This document shows, piece by piece, positions 8,828 to 17,130 of a stretch of 64,000 nt of DNA. The DNA is from Pelagibacterium luteolum (GTDB lineage: Bacteria > Pseudomonadota > Alphaproteobacteria > Rhizobiales > Devosiaceae). Position 1 is the stretch's first letter. Each line of letters starts with the position of its first letter. The stretch is taken from the NCBI RefSeq assembly GCF_900100665.1, contig NZ_FNCS01000001.1, forward strand, positions 665,119-729,118, read 5' to 3'. Both the position numbers and the translations under genes were made by a program. Below the pieces are notes generated by a model, which was given only the letters and a program-made list of their open reading frames with translations, did not search any database and was not told the DNA's origin.

Positions 8828-9715
8828 ATGTCCCAGGTTCTCAAACTCGCCCTAGGCAGTATCGCAATCGCGATCCTGGTTCTGGCGCTCAAGCTTTGGG
8901 CTGCACAGATTACCGGGTCTGTGGCGCTTCTGTCCGACGCTCTCGAATCGATCGTCAACCTCGCCACCGCGATCGCGGCGCTGATCGCCATACGGCTCGC
9001 GGCGCGCCCGGCTGATCATCGGATGCCCTATGGCTATCACAAGGCGGAATATTTTTCGGCCGTGATCGAGGGCGTTTTCATCGTCGTTGCCGCGCTTCTG
9101 ATCTTCCATCAGGCCTATCAGGGGTTCATCGCCCCAGAGCCCATCGATGCGCCGGTCGAAGGCATCGCCATCTCGATGGTGGCGACCGCGATCAACGCGT
9201 TCTGGTGCATGATCCTGATCCGTCAGGGCCGCAAACTGCTCTCTCCCGCGCTCGAAGCCGACGGACATCACCTCTGGACCGACGTTGTGTCCTCGATAGG
9301 CGTGGCTGTAGGCCTTGTCCTCGTTGTCGCAACCGGACAGCCAGTGCTCGATGCCGCCCTGGCGGCGCTGGTGGGGCTCAACATCTTATGGTCGGGCTGG
9401 AAGCTGCTGTCGCGCAGCGTGGGACAGCTCATGGACGTTGCGGTCCCTTCTGAGCAACTCGAGTCGATCCGTGAGACGATCAGCGCCAATGCAGGGGGTG
9501 CGATCGAGGCTCACGACGTGCGGACCCGTCAGGCGGGCAAGGTCGTTTTTGTCGATTTCCACCTCGTCGTTCCCGGTACCATGACCGTGGAAGACGCCCA
9601 TGTCATCTGCGATCGCATCGAAGCTGGGATAAAATCGAACTTTCCAGAGGCCATGATCACCATCCATGTCGAGCCTGACGATAAGGCCAAACACGCCGGC
9701 GTTCTGGTGCTCTAA
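8828..9715 (+). CDS. cation diffusion facilitator (CDF) family metal exporter
   Basis: The product is a 295-residue inner-membrane antiporter that exports a divalent metal. Six transmembrane helices fill residues 1-205 and a cytoplasmic metal-binding domain fills about 210-290 (DVRTRQAGKVVFVDFHL, then ITIHVEPD). The helix V metal site HHLWTD has the usual HxxxD, and PYGYHKAEYF marks the loop after helix II. Helix II reads SDALESIVN, so the usual DxxxD pair of FieF is ExxxN by my alignment. The metal (Zn, Fe, Mn or Co) cannot be set from this. ATG 8828 has GGAG 8 bases upstream; the frame from 8807 is less likely. Confidence 0.88.
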   Translation: MSQVLKLALGSIAIAILVLALKLWAAQITGSVALLSDALESIVNLATAIAALIAIRLAARPADHRMPYGYHKAEYFSAVIEGVFIVVAALLIFHQAYQGFIAPEPIDAPVEGIAISMVATAINAFWCMILIRQGRKLLSPALEADGHHLWTDVVSSIGVAVGLVLVVATGQPVLDAALAALVGLNILWSGWKLLSRSVGQLMDVAVPSEQLESIRETISANAGGAIEAHDVRTRQAGKVVFVDFHLVVPGTMTVEDAHVICDRIEAGIKSNFPEAMITIHVEPDDKAKHAGVLVL

Positions 9716-9888
9716 CCCAGGCAGCGCTGGGGCTCAGCCGCAACTGACTGACCGCGCCCACAATTGATCCACAGCGTTGTCCGCCCGCCACATCGGGCGA
9801 TATTGCTTCAAATGCCGCTATTTTTAGCCATCTGGCGCTAATGGCGCTGCCTTACCCCTCTTCTCACGCCCATGCAAAATGGGGTACG

Positions 9889-9903
9889 TTAACCAACAAT
9901 TAA
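9889..9903. promoter_or_regulatory. CtrA-type box TTAA-N7-TTAA (distal)
   Basis: Exact TTAA, seven bases, TTAA, the full CtrA recognition pattern of alphaproteobacteria. It lies 95-109 bases before the SleB-like hydrolase gene and three bases from a second exact box. The surrounding 60 bases are AT-rich against the GC-rich background, as expected for a promoter. Confidence 0.6.
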
Positions 9904-9905
9904 GC

Positions 9906-9920
9906 TTAACGTCGCGTTAA
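9906..9920. promoter_or_regulatory. CtrA-type box TTAA-N7-TTAA (proximal)
   Basis: Second exact TTAA-N7-TTAA, centred 17 bases after the first and 78-92 bases before the SleB-like gene. Two boxes at about one and a half helical turns are compatible with cooperative binding of CtrA dimers. No CtrA gene is in the window. Confidence 0.6.
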
Positions 9921-9997
9921 TCGACGGGCTTAATTAAGGGTAAACGTAACAAAAAACGGCTGCCGGGCTTGGCGCCGAAAAGACGCAAGGGGTAAAC

Positions 9998-10579
9998 ATG
10001 GCGCGCCGCGGTCACGCCATTGTGGGGCTGGTCTGTTCTATCGCGATGTCAATTTTTCCCGCGCTCGGTGCGCAGGCTGAAGACATTACGATGCTCACCC
10101 AGGACATGGTGCTACAGTACGTTTCGCAAGAAAACTTCATGACGACCAATGATCGCAAGGAGCTTGCTGCGAGCGAGGTCTATTGCCTGGGTCAAGCGAT
10201 CTATCATGAATCGCGTGGAGAGCCCGATAGCGGCCAGTGGGCGGTAGCCTCGGTCATTCTCAACCGCGTCGAAAGCCGCACCTATCCCGATACGGTCTGT
10301 GGCGTCGTCTTCCAGAACGCCCATCTTCGCAATCGCTGCCAGTTCTCTTTTGCCTGCGACGGCCGCCCTGACGATGGCGGTGGGGGCAATATCATCGACC
10401 GCGAAAGCTGGGTGCAATCTCACCTGATGGCCCAAATCGCCTATCGCAAGTTCCTCGAAGGCAAGCAGCACGAGGACGGACTGACAACCGCGATGCATTT
10501 CCATACGACGAACGTCAATCCCTCCTGGGCATCCGCCTATGTCGAGGTCGCCGCCATCGGAAACCATATTTTTTATTGA
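9998..10579 (+). CDS. cell wall hydrolase, SleB family
   Basis: The product is a 193-residue exported murein hydrolase. The signal peptide spans residues 1-27 (cut near GAQAEDI). The Hydrolase_2/SleB domain (about residues 60-190) has AIYHESRGEPDSGQWAVASV, ILNRVESRTYPDTVCGVVFQ and CQFSFACDG; the Glu of HESRGE is the presumed catalytic residue of this lytic-transglycosylase-like fold. In non-sporing alphaproteobacteria such proteins remodel peptidoglycan in growth or division. Two CtrA-type boxes upstream suggest cell-cycle timing. A bidirectional terminator follows at 10602-10626. Confidence 0.87.
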   Translation: MARRGHAIVGLVCSIAMSIFPALGAQAEDITMLTQDMVLQYVSQENFMTTNDRKELAASEVYCLGQAIYHESRGEPDSGQWAVASVILNRVESRTYPDTVCGVVFQNAHLRNRCQFSFACDGRPDDGGGGNIIDRESWVQSHLMAQIAYRKFLEGKQHEDGLTTAMHFHTTNVNPSWASAYVEVAAIGNHIFY

Positions 10580-10601
10580 TCGCCGCGCTGAAACGAAAAA
10601 A

Positions 10602-10626
10602 GCCCGAACCTGACGTTCGGGCTTTT
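10602..10626. terminator. bidirectional intrinsic terminator
   Basis: Stem GCCCGAAC / GTTCGGGC with a 5-base loop CTGAC, preceded by six A and followed by TTTT. It sits between the converging SleB-like gene and pckA and can serve both strands. Confidence 0.85.
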
Positions 10627-10647
10627 CTGCTTTTGAATGTTCGCGAC

Positions 10648-12246
10648 CTATTCGGCGGCGATGGCTAGCCTTGGTCCGGCCTCGGCGATCTGCGCATCGG
10701 CAGCGGCAAACTTTTCGAAATTGGCTTCGAACAAATTGACCAATCGGGCCGACTGGCGGTCATAGGCATCCTTATCCGCCCAGCTTTCGCGGGGGTTGAG
10801 GAGGCTGGTTTCGACGCCTTCGACAGCGAGCGGCACGGCAAAACCGAACACCGGATCGATGCGGGCGGGAACATTGATCAACTCGCCCGACAGCGCCGCA
10901 TTGAGCAGCCGGCGGGTATCCTTGATCGAAATACGGTTACCCACGCCGTAGGGACCGCCGGTCCAGCCAGTGTTGATCAGCCAGCATTCGGCAAGGCTCT
11001 CGCGGATGCGCTTTTTGAGCATGCGGCCATAGACGGTAGGGTGAAGGCTCATGAACGGCGCACCGAAACACGCCGAGAACGTCGCTTCAGGCTCGGTCAC
11101 GCCGCGCTCGGTCCCGGCCACCTTGGCCGTGTAGCCCGAAAGGAAGTGGTAGATCGCCTGTTCGGGCGATAGCCGGGCAATTGGAGGCAGAACGCCAAAG
11201 GCGTCGGCGGTCAAGAGCACGACATTGTTGGGCGTCGGGCCGGTTCCGGTGCGCGAGACGTTGTCGAGCACATAGAGCGGGTAGGCCGCGCGCGTGTTTT
11301 CTGTTTTGGAGCCGTCGGCAAAATCGGGTTCGCGGCTGGCGTCATCGAGCACAACGTTTTCGAGAACCGTGCCGAACCGCTTGGTGGCGGCAAAGATTTC
11401 GGGCTCTGCCTTGGCCGAGAGATTGATGGTCTTAGCGTAGCAACCGCCTTCGAGATTGAAGACGCCATCATCGGACCACCCATGCTCATCGTCCCCGATC
11501 AGGATGCGCTCGGGATCGGTCGAAAGCGTGGTCTTGCCGGTGCCCGAAAGCCCGAAGAACAGCGCCGTGTCGCCGCCGCGGCCTGTGTTTGCCGAGCAGT
11601 GCATGGGCAGGACGCCATTGGACGGCGCGTGGAAATTAAAGAGCGAGAAGACCGACTTTTTGATTTCACCTGCATAGGCCGTCCCGCCGATCAAAACGAT
11701 ATTGCGCGACAAATCGAGCGCAATCACCGTTTCGGTCCGTGTGCCATGCCGTGCTGGATCGGCCTTGAAGTTCGGGTTGTGAAGGATGGTGACATCAGGC
11801 GCAAAACCCTTGAGACCGGCACGCGCTGGTCGGATCAGGAGATTGCGGATGAACAGCGCATGCCAAGCCGAGGGGGTCACCACTTCGACATTGAGTTGGT
11901 GCTTGAGCTCTGCCCCGGCCAGCAATTGTTGGCTGAAGAGATCGGCGCCTTCGAGCGTTTCGGCAAAATCGGCAAGCAGCACGTCGAACTGGGTGCGATC
12001 CATCGCCTTGGTGTTGTCCCACCAGACGAGATTTTCGGTCAAATCGTCGCGCACGATGAATTTGTCGGCAGGTGAGCGGCCTGTGAACTTACCGGTATCG
12101 GCAACAAAGGCACCGTCCGCTGTGAGCCGGCCCTGCCCGGCCGCCACGGCCGTTTCCACGAGCACGGGGGCGGCGTCGTTATACCGGACAGCGCGCGCTT
12201 TGGCGGCAACGGTGCTGGCAAGGCTCTGGCAGGTGACATCGGTCAT
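10648..12246 (-). CDS. pckA: phosphoenolpyruvate carboxykinase (ATP)
   Basis: The product is a 532-residue cytoplasmic enzyme that turns oxaloacetate and ATP into phosphoenolpyruvate, the first step of gluconeogenesis. The kinase-1 loop [13 protein letters not shown] (P-loop), kinase-2 [16 protein letters not shown], and the substrate site [10 protein letters not shown] are all present. The length is normal for the ATP form. ATG 12246 is used; GTG 12255 is in frame three codons earlier and neither has a clear ribosome site. In rhizobia pckA sits next to chvI-chvG, and is under ChvI/ChvG-related control in some species. Here the two are divergent, 267 bases apart. Confidence 0.95.
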   Translation of the reverse strand: MTDVTCQSLASTVAAKARAVRYNDAAPVLVETAVAAGQGRLTADGAFVADTGKFTGRSPADKFIVRDDLTENLVWWDNTKAMDRTQFDVLLADFAETLEGADLFSQQLLAGAELKHQLNVEVVTPSAWHALFIRNLLIRPARAGLKGFAPDVTILHNPNFKADPARHGTRTETVIALDLSRNIVLIGGTAYAGEIKKSVFSLFNFHAPSNGVLPMHCSANTGRGGDTALFFGLSGTGKTTLSTDPERILIGDDEHGWSDDGVFNLEGGCYAKTINLSAKAEPEIFAATKRFGTVLENVVLDDASREPDFADGSKTENTRAAYPLYVLDNVSRTGTGPTPNNVVLLTADAFGVLPPIARLSPEQAIYHFLSGYTAKVAGTERGVTEPEATFSACFGAPFMSLHPTVYGRMLKKRIRESLAECWLINTGWTGGPYGVGNRISIKDTRRLLNAALSGELINVPARIDPVFGFAVPLAVEGVETSLLNPRESWADKDAYDRQSARLVNLFEANFEKFAAADAQIAEAGPRLAIAAE

Positions 12247-12513
12247 TTGGGGCACTCATAAAATCGTATGATATGAGCCTGACCTTATGACCGGGGCGCG
12301 ATACGAGCCATCTGGCAATGGGTCGTAAGACGTTCGTCTAGCGCCGTGAGTCCCCCGGCGTATAAAGGGTTGCAACCCGATATGAGCGATTGGCGTTGCC
12401 ATAATTTGCGCGTATTGTGAAGGGCACAAGACGAGCGAAACTCTTTCACACGGCGTTGAAAGTCTGGCCCCGCGACAATATCTGCCAGACCTCAACAACA
12501 AGAAGGGATGTCC

Positions 12514-13233
12514 ATGCCCAAGATCGCTCTAGTCGACGACGACCGCAATATTCTGACCTCGGTGTCTATGACCCTCGAAGCCGAAGGATATCAGGTCGCG
12601 ACGTTTACAGACGGCGCATCGGGACTTGACGGACTGACGTCCGAGCGGCCGGATCTGGCCATTCTCGATATCAAGATGCCTCGGATGGACGGCATGGAAC
12701 TGTTGCGTCGCTTGCGCCAGAAGTCCGACGTGCCGGTGATCTTTCTCACATCCAAGGACGAAGAGATCGACGAATTGTTCGGGCTCAAGATGGGCGCCGA
12801 CGATTTTATCACCAAGCCTTTCTCCCAGCGCTTGCTCGTTGAGCGCGTCAAGGCTGTGCTTCGTCGTGCCGCCGCGCCCAAAGAGCCGGGGAGCGCTGCG
12901 ACCGTAAACGGGGAAGACGGCATCCCCAAGACCTCTCTCGAACGTGGGTCGCTGGTCATGGACCAGGAGCGCCATACCTGCACCTGGAAGGGTCAGCGGG
13001 TTACGCTCACGGTCACCGAGTTCCTGATCCTTCTCGCCCTGGCCCAGCGCCCCGGCGTCGTCAAAAGCCGTAACGCCTTGATGGATGCGGCATATGACGA
13101 TCAGGTCTATGTCGACGATCGCACCATTGACAGCCATATCAAGCGCCTGCGCAAGAAGTTCAAAAGCGTTGACGACAGCTTCGATATGATCGAAACGCTC
13201 TATGGCGTTGGCTATCGCTTCAAGGAACAATAG
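12514..13233 (+). CDS. chvI: two-component response regulator ChvI
   Basis: The product is a 239-residue OmpR-type regulator. The receiver domain (about residues 1-120) has the acidic pair LVDDD, the phospho-acceptor Asp in [10 protein letters not shown], Thr/Ser in IFLTSK and Lys in FITKPFSQ. The winged helix (about 140-237) ends with [10 protein letters not shown] and YGVGYRFKE. With ChvG it governs the response to acid, envelope stress and host contact in rhizobia. ATG 12514 is chosen because AGAAGGG (12501-12507) is correctly spaced; ATG 12508 abuts it. It begins the chvI-chvG-hprK-PTS cluster. Confidence 0.95.
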   Translation: MPKIALVDDDRNILTSVSMTLEAEGYQVATFTDGASGLDGLTSERPDLAILDIKMPRMDGMELLRRLRQKSDVPVIFLTSKDEEIDELFGLKMGADDFITKPFSQRLLVERVKAVLRRAAAPKEPGSAATVNGEDGIPKTSLERGSLVMDQERHTCTWKGQRVTLTVTEFLILLALAQRPGVVKSRNALMDAAYDDQVYVDDRTIDSHIKRLRKKFKSVDDSFDMIETLYGVGYRFKEQ

Positions 13234-13296
13234 AGCGCCATCCCGACAGGCGGATGCCGTTTATTCGGGCTTCGGAGCATTTGCGCTCTCCGCTGA

Positions 13297-15132
13297 TTGT
13301 TGCGGGACAACGCGCCAGACACCCGAGACTATAGGTCCTCAGTGGACGCAAGCGAACCGATCATAGACCGGGAACCGGTCTCCAAAGGCGAACAGAAAGC
13401 CAGGGCTGCCGAGGACCGCCGCGCGGCCCGGCGCCCATTCATGCGTCCGGTGTTCGCGTTCTTCCGCGGCATCGGGCGGGTGATCAATTTCACCTTTTTT
13501 TCTTCCCTCACCCGACGGATCGTCATTCTCAACCTCGTGGCACTTGCCGCGCTGGTGGCGGGGATCATGTATCTCAACTCCTTCCGCTCGGGCCTGATCG
13601 ACGTCCGCGTCTCGGCGTTGAGGGTGCAGGGCGAGATCATCGCGGCTGCCATCGCCGCCTCGGCGACAGCGGATTCGACATCGATTACTGTCAATCCCGA
13701 TCGCTTGCTCGAGCTTTACATGGGCGAATACGCCTCACCCTATTCGCTTTTCGATCCCACGCTTGAGTTCCCCATTAGCCCCGAACGGGTCGCGCCGCTG
13801 TTGCGCAATCTGGTGACCCCGACCGGAACGCGCGCCCGGATTTACGGCCGCGATGGCATGCTGATCCTCGACAGCAACAATATCTTTGCCAGCGGCGAAA
13901 TCCTCGGTGCGACCGACACGTCAGACGTTCCAGAAGAGCCATCATGGTGGGATGGCTTAGGGACATGGTTCTCCCATTTGCTGCGCGGCGGAAATTATCC
14001 GCTCTATTTAGAACACCGCCCGCATGAGGGCCTCAACTATCCCGAAGTGGCTGCAGCCTTGAATGGCTCGCCGGCCGATATCGTACGCGTGGATCCGCGC
14101 GGCCAGCTCGTTGTCTCGGTGGCCATTCCCGTCCAGCGGCAGCGTAACGTCGTGGGAGCGCTGCTGCTCTCGACGAGCCCCGGCGAAATCGACGCCATCG
14201 TGGCTCAGGAGCGTTGGTCGATCCTGAGACTTGCGCTCGTCGCATCGCTCGTCACCGGCACGCTTTCGGCGCTTATGGCCGGCACTATCGCCGGGCCTAT
14301 GCGGCGGCTGTCGGCGGCAGCCGATCGCGTTCAATCTTCCATGAAGGCGCGTGCCGAAATCCCCGACTACACCGACCGCTCCGACGAAATCGGCCATCTG
14401 TCGGGATCGCTGCGCGCCATGACCAACGCGCTCTATAACCGCATCGAGGCCATCGAACGGTTCGCGGCCGATGTGGCGCACGAACTGAAAAATCCGCTCA
14501 CCTCGCTCCGCAGCGCGGTTGAAACGCTGCCCCTTGCCAAAAACGAGCGTGACCGGCAGCGTCTTGTCGATATCATCCAGCACGACGTGCGCCGTCTCGA
14601 TCGCCTGATTTCCGATATCTCCAACGCCAGCCGCATCGACGCTGAACTGGCTCGGGAAAACACGGAGACTGTCGATCTCGGCCAGCTGGCCGAAGCCATC
14701 GTGTCGATACAGTCCGATCTCGCCGCGAGCCGTGGGGTCAACGTCGTTTTGGCAAATAAGGCAAATAAGCTCGCACCGCTGGTCAAGGGCCACGATACAC
14801 GGCTGGCGCAGGTGTTCACCAATCTGATCGACAACGCTGTCTCGTTTTCGCCTGAAGGCGGCACCGTAACGGTGGAAATTGGCGTGGACAACGATACGGT
14901 CTGGACAAAGGTCCTCGATGAAGGACCGGGTATCACCGGCGATACCGAAAAGGTTTTCCAGCGCTTTTATACCGATCGCCCCGAAGGCGAGAGTTTTGGC
15001 GATCACTCGGGTCTGGGTCTTTCGATCTCCCGCCAGATCGCTCAGGCGCACCAGGGTACGCTTGACGCGGGCAACCGAACCGATGCAACTGGTGCTGTAT
15101 TCACCTTCACGCTACCACGGGCCAAATCTTGA
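13297..15132 (+). CDS. chvG: sensor histidine kinase ChvG
   Basis: The product is an inner-membrane sensor of up to 611 residues. Order: a charged N-terminal cytoplasmic tail (1-65), transmembrane segment (about 70-95), a periplasmic sensor (about 95-305), a second transmembrane segment (about 308-330), a HAMP linker, a HisKA domain with the phospho-His in FAADVAHELKNPLTSLRSA, and an ATPase domain with NLIDNAVSFSPEGG (N box), DEGPGI (G1) and HSGLGLSISRQI (G2). The start is uncertain: TTG 13297 is the longest, and GTG 13342 is an alternative. Its stop overlaps the hprK start (TTGA), so the two are translationally coupled. In rhizobia the periplasmic protein ExoR restrains ChvG. Confidence 0.93.
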   Translation: MLRDNAPDTRDYRSSVDASEPIIDREPVSKGEQKARAAEDRRAARRPFMRPVFAFFRGIGRVINFTFFSSLTRRIVILNLVALAALVAGIMYLNSFRSGLIDVRVSALRVQGEIIAAAIAASATADSTSITVNPDRLLELYMGEYASPYSLFDPTLEFPISPERVAPLLRNLVTPTGTRARIYGRDGMLILDSNNIFASGEILGATDTSDVPEEPSWWDGLGTWFSHLLRGGNYPLYLEHRPHEGLNYPEVAAALNGSPADIVRVDPRGQLVVSVAIPVQRQRNVVGALLLSTSPGEIDAIVAQERWSILRLALVASLVTGTLSALMAGTIAGPMRRLSAAADRVQSSMKARAEIPDYTDRSDEIGHLSGSLRAMTNALYNRIEAIERFAADVAHELKNPLTSLRSAVETLPLAKNERDRQRLVDIIQHDVRRLDRLISDISNASRIDAELARENTETVDLGQLAEAIVSIQSDLAASRGVNVVLANKANKLAPLVKGHDTRLAQVFTNLIDNAVSFSPEGGTVTVEIGVDNDTVWTKVLDEGPGITGDTEKVFQRFYTDRPEGESFGDHSGLGLSISRQIAQAHQGTLDAGNRTDATGAVFTFTLPRAKS

Positions 15133-15596
15133 CCTCTGAGCGCCACAATACCCACGGCACGGGCATTCTTATCGGCCATCACGGCATTTTGCTCACCGGT
15201 GTTTCGGGCGCAGGCAAATCGCTTCTGGCAATCGACCTGCTTGAACAAGCCCGTCTGCGTGGTGAAACGGCATTGCTGATTTCGGATGATCGCGTGCTCC
15301 TTTCAGTCGATGAAGATGGGCTCGTCATGGAGCCGGCCCCCAATATCGAAGGCATGATCGAATTGCGGGGGCGCGGCATCATCAATCTGCCGTTCGCGCG
15401 GGAAGCGCATGTCCATCTCGTTGTCGACCTCGTCGACGATGAAGAGCGCCTGCTCGAGGAATCGGCATTGACCACCAAAATGCATGGCATCTGGGTGCCG
15501 CGATGCCCTGTCCCGCGCCGCGGACGCGTCGATGGCCTGCACCAGCGCTTCCTCGTTCATGCAGCATTAAGGGCATTGGGCGCCAATCTGGGATAA
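15129..15596 (+). CDS. hprK: HPr kinase/phosphorylase, short alphaproteobacterial form
   Basis: The product is a 155-residue protein, the C-terminal kinase domain only of HprK, as usual in alphaproteobacteria. The P-loop is GVSGAGKSLLAIDLL (about residues 21-35) and ISDDRVLL follows. It phosphorylates and dephosphorylates the regulatory Ser of HPr. The N-terminal domain of the Firmicute enzyme (about 130 residues) is missing, a family trait and not a break. The TTG start overlaps the chvG stop. Together with EIIA and HPr downstream it forms a regulatory PTS with no sugar permease in view. Confidence 0.9.
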   Translation: MTSERHNTHGTGILIGHHGILLTGVSGAGKSLLAIDLLEQARLRGETALLISDDRVLLSVDEDGLVMEPAPNIEGMIELRGRGIINLPFAREAHVHLVVDLVDDEERLLEESALTTKMHGIWVPRCPVPRRGRVDGLHQRFLVHAALRALGANLG

Positions 15597-15715
15597 AGTA
15601 TTTGGTCAGGCGTGCCGTTCAACCAGTGGACGGGCCTAGAAAAGACTTGTATCGCGCGCTCAGGCGATAAAAACTCCAGCCGGTTGCTGCTGGCCAGTAA
15701 AGGGATTTAGCGACG

Positions 15716-16114
15716 ATGATTGGCATGGTGCTTGTGACCCATGGCAGACTTGCCGACGAATTCCGTTCAGCGCTTGAACATGTCGTCGGACCTCAGGAGC
15801 GCGTCGCCACCGTTTGTATCGGGCCTGATGACGACATGGAGGGACGTCGCACCGACATCATCACCGCCGTAGAGACCGTCGATGATGGCAGCGGTGTGGT
15901 GATCCTCACAGACATGTTCGGCGGCACGCCATCCAACCTTGCCATTTCGGTCATGCAGGATCGCGACATCGAGGTGATTGCGGGGCTTAACCTGCCCATG
16001 GTGGTCAAACTCGCCCGCGTACGCGGCGAAATGGACATGCGCGAGGCAGTCCGATTTGCAGCCGAGGCCGGTCGTAAGTATATTAATGTGGCGAACGACG
16101 TTCTGGGCAAATGA
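15716..16114 (+). CDS. PTS EIIA component, mannose family
   Basis: The product is a 132-residue cytoplasmic EIIA of the mannose/fructose/sorbose family. The active-site His is in MVLVTHGRLADEF (residue 9), and LTDMFGGTPSNLA is the second signature. In rhizobia this EIIA receives phosphate from HPr and acts as a regulator rather than in sugar uptake, since the IIBCD parts are lacking; none is seen here. It overlaps the HPr gene by ATGA. 119 bases separate it from hprK, with no clear promoter. Confidence 0.93.
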   Translation: MIGMVLVTHGRLADEFRSALEHVVGPQERVATVCIGPDDDMEGRRTDIITAVETVDDGSGVVILTDMFGGTPSNLAISVMQDRDIEVIAGLNLPMVVKLARVRGEMDMREAVRFAAEAGRKYINVANDVLGK

Positions 16115-16431
16115 ACTCTACAGTCACCGAACCTGGCCGGGCCGTGTGCCAAAGGCTGACGATCTGCAACAAGCGCGGCCTCCACGCACGCGCATCGGCT
16201 CGGTTTGTCCGCATGGCGGATCATTTCGATGCACAGGTTTCAGTCACCCGTGACGGCGTCACGGTTGGCGGTACCTCGATTATGGGGCTCATGATGCTGG
16301 CGGCCGGGCCCGGATCGACCATTCTGGTCCAGGCAACAGGTCGCCAAGCGCGCGAAGCCGTCGAGGCGCTGACAGAGTTGGTCGGCAACGGATTTGACGA
16401 AGACAATGAGGGCGCCGCCGAAACGCCCTGA
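16111..16431 (+). CDS. phosphocarrier protein HPr (NPr-like)
   Basis: The product is a 106-residue phosphocarrier. The active His is in NKRGLHARASARF, and the regulatory Ser target of HprK is in GGTSIMGLMML. It accepts phosphate from enzyme I (not in the window) and hands it to the EIIA encoded just before. The start overlaps that gene. About 14 extra N-terminal residues precede the HPr fold and an acidic tail (FDEDNEGAAETP) follows it. Presence of both His and Ser sites next to hprK supports a dual-input regulatory phosphorelay. Confidence 0.93.
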   Translation: MNSTVTEPGRAVCQRLTICNKRGLHARASARFVRMADHFDAQVSVTRDGVTVGGTSIMGLMMLAAGPGSTILVQATGRQAREAVEALTELVGNGFDEDNEGAAETP

Positions 16432-16498
16432 TGGCGGCATCTTTTGATGCCACGCTAGGGCATATCCCCAAGGCAACGACAAGGAGCGCCAAACCGCC

Positions 16499-17023
16499 AT
16501 GTTCAAGCGCATTGTCTGCCTTTTGGGCGCCACTCTGGGCGGGGTAACGCTCTCCCAAGCGCCAGAATACACCCAACAATATAGTCAGAGGCTGGCCGGC
16601 GCGGTCGATGAGCTCTCGGCGATCATCGCCCAGTTCGACCAAGATGCTGCCGGTTTCGGTTTGACGCGCGAAGAGGGGCTCGAACGCTATCAGGAAAGCC
16701 CGGACGCCTTTTTGGCCGAACGCGGGATTTCCATGGAGGCCGTCTTTAGCCGTCATGAGCGTTTGTCCACCCAGCTTGCCCAATTGCGCGAGGCGAGCCC
16801 GGCGACCCGCGCCATGTCGCTGGCGCAATATTTCGACACAGACGTGGGGGCCGCGGCGCTTGAGGATTTCCGCCCTGCCATTCCCGTCACCATCGATGGT
16901 CTGACCTTCACCGCGATCGGACTGATCATGGGCTATGCGCTGTTCTGGGGCGGCGCGACGACGGCCACGGCCCCATTCCGCCGCCGACGCCCGAGGGTGA
17001 AGGTCAGCCGGATTGCGCGTTGA
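16499..17023 (+). CDS. DUF2937 family membrane protein
   Basis: The product is a 174-residue protein with an N-terminal hydrophobic stretch (about 1-20), a helical periplasmic part (about 25-130) and a second membrane segment (about 138-158, LTFTAIGLIMGYALFWG). The start MFKRIVCLLGATLGGVTLSQ and the motif FDQDAAGFGLTREEGLERY match DUF2937, a family of unknown function in Proteobacteria. ATG 16499 has AAGGAG 14 bases upstream. It lies between the PTS block and ahcY, 67 bases after HPr, and may be the last gene of that operon. Confidence 0.75.
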   Translation: MFKRIVCLLGATLGGVTLSQAPEYTQQYSQRLAGAVDELSAIIAQFDQDAAGFGLTREEGLERYQESPDAFLAERGISMEAVFSRHERLSTQLAQLREASPATRAMSLAQYFDTDVGAAALEDFRPAIPVTIDGLTFTAIGLIMGYALFWGGATTATAPFRRRRPRVKVSRIAR

Positions 17024-17028
17024 TCCCA

Positions 17029-17054
17029 GGGATATAAATCTTTCTTTATATCCC
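17029..17054. promoter_or_regulatory. perfect 10-bp palindrome before ahcY, possible operator
   Basis: GGGATATAAA and TTTATATCCC form a perfect inverted repeat around six bases TCTTTC. No T-run follows, and it lies 77 bases before ahcY. AT-rich palindromes of the ATAT...ATAT type are known targets of the SAH-responsive ArsR-family regulators (SahR) that control ahcY and metK in Proteobacteria. The match here is by theme from memory, not a checked motif. Confidence 0.45.
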
Positions 17055-17130
17055 GGTTGCCCGTCTGACGCCCCTGGCGTATAAGGCTGCAGACCCATCA
17101 ACATCTATTTTGAGAGCGGAGAACGGGCGT

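Noticed and set aside
16432-16453. GGCATC-TTTT-GATGCC hairpin after the HPr gene as terminator
   Set aside because: The stem is short, with the T bases in the loop and none after it.
17024-17130. SAH riboswitch before ahcY
   Set aside because: The region has an AT-rich palindrome rather than the GC-rich pseudoknot core expected of that riboswitch.
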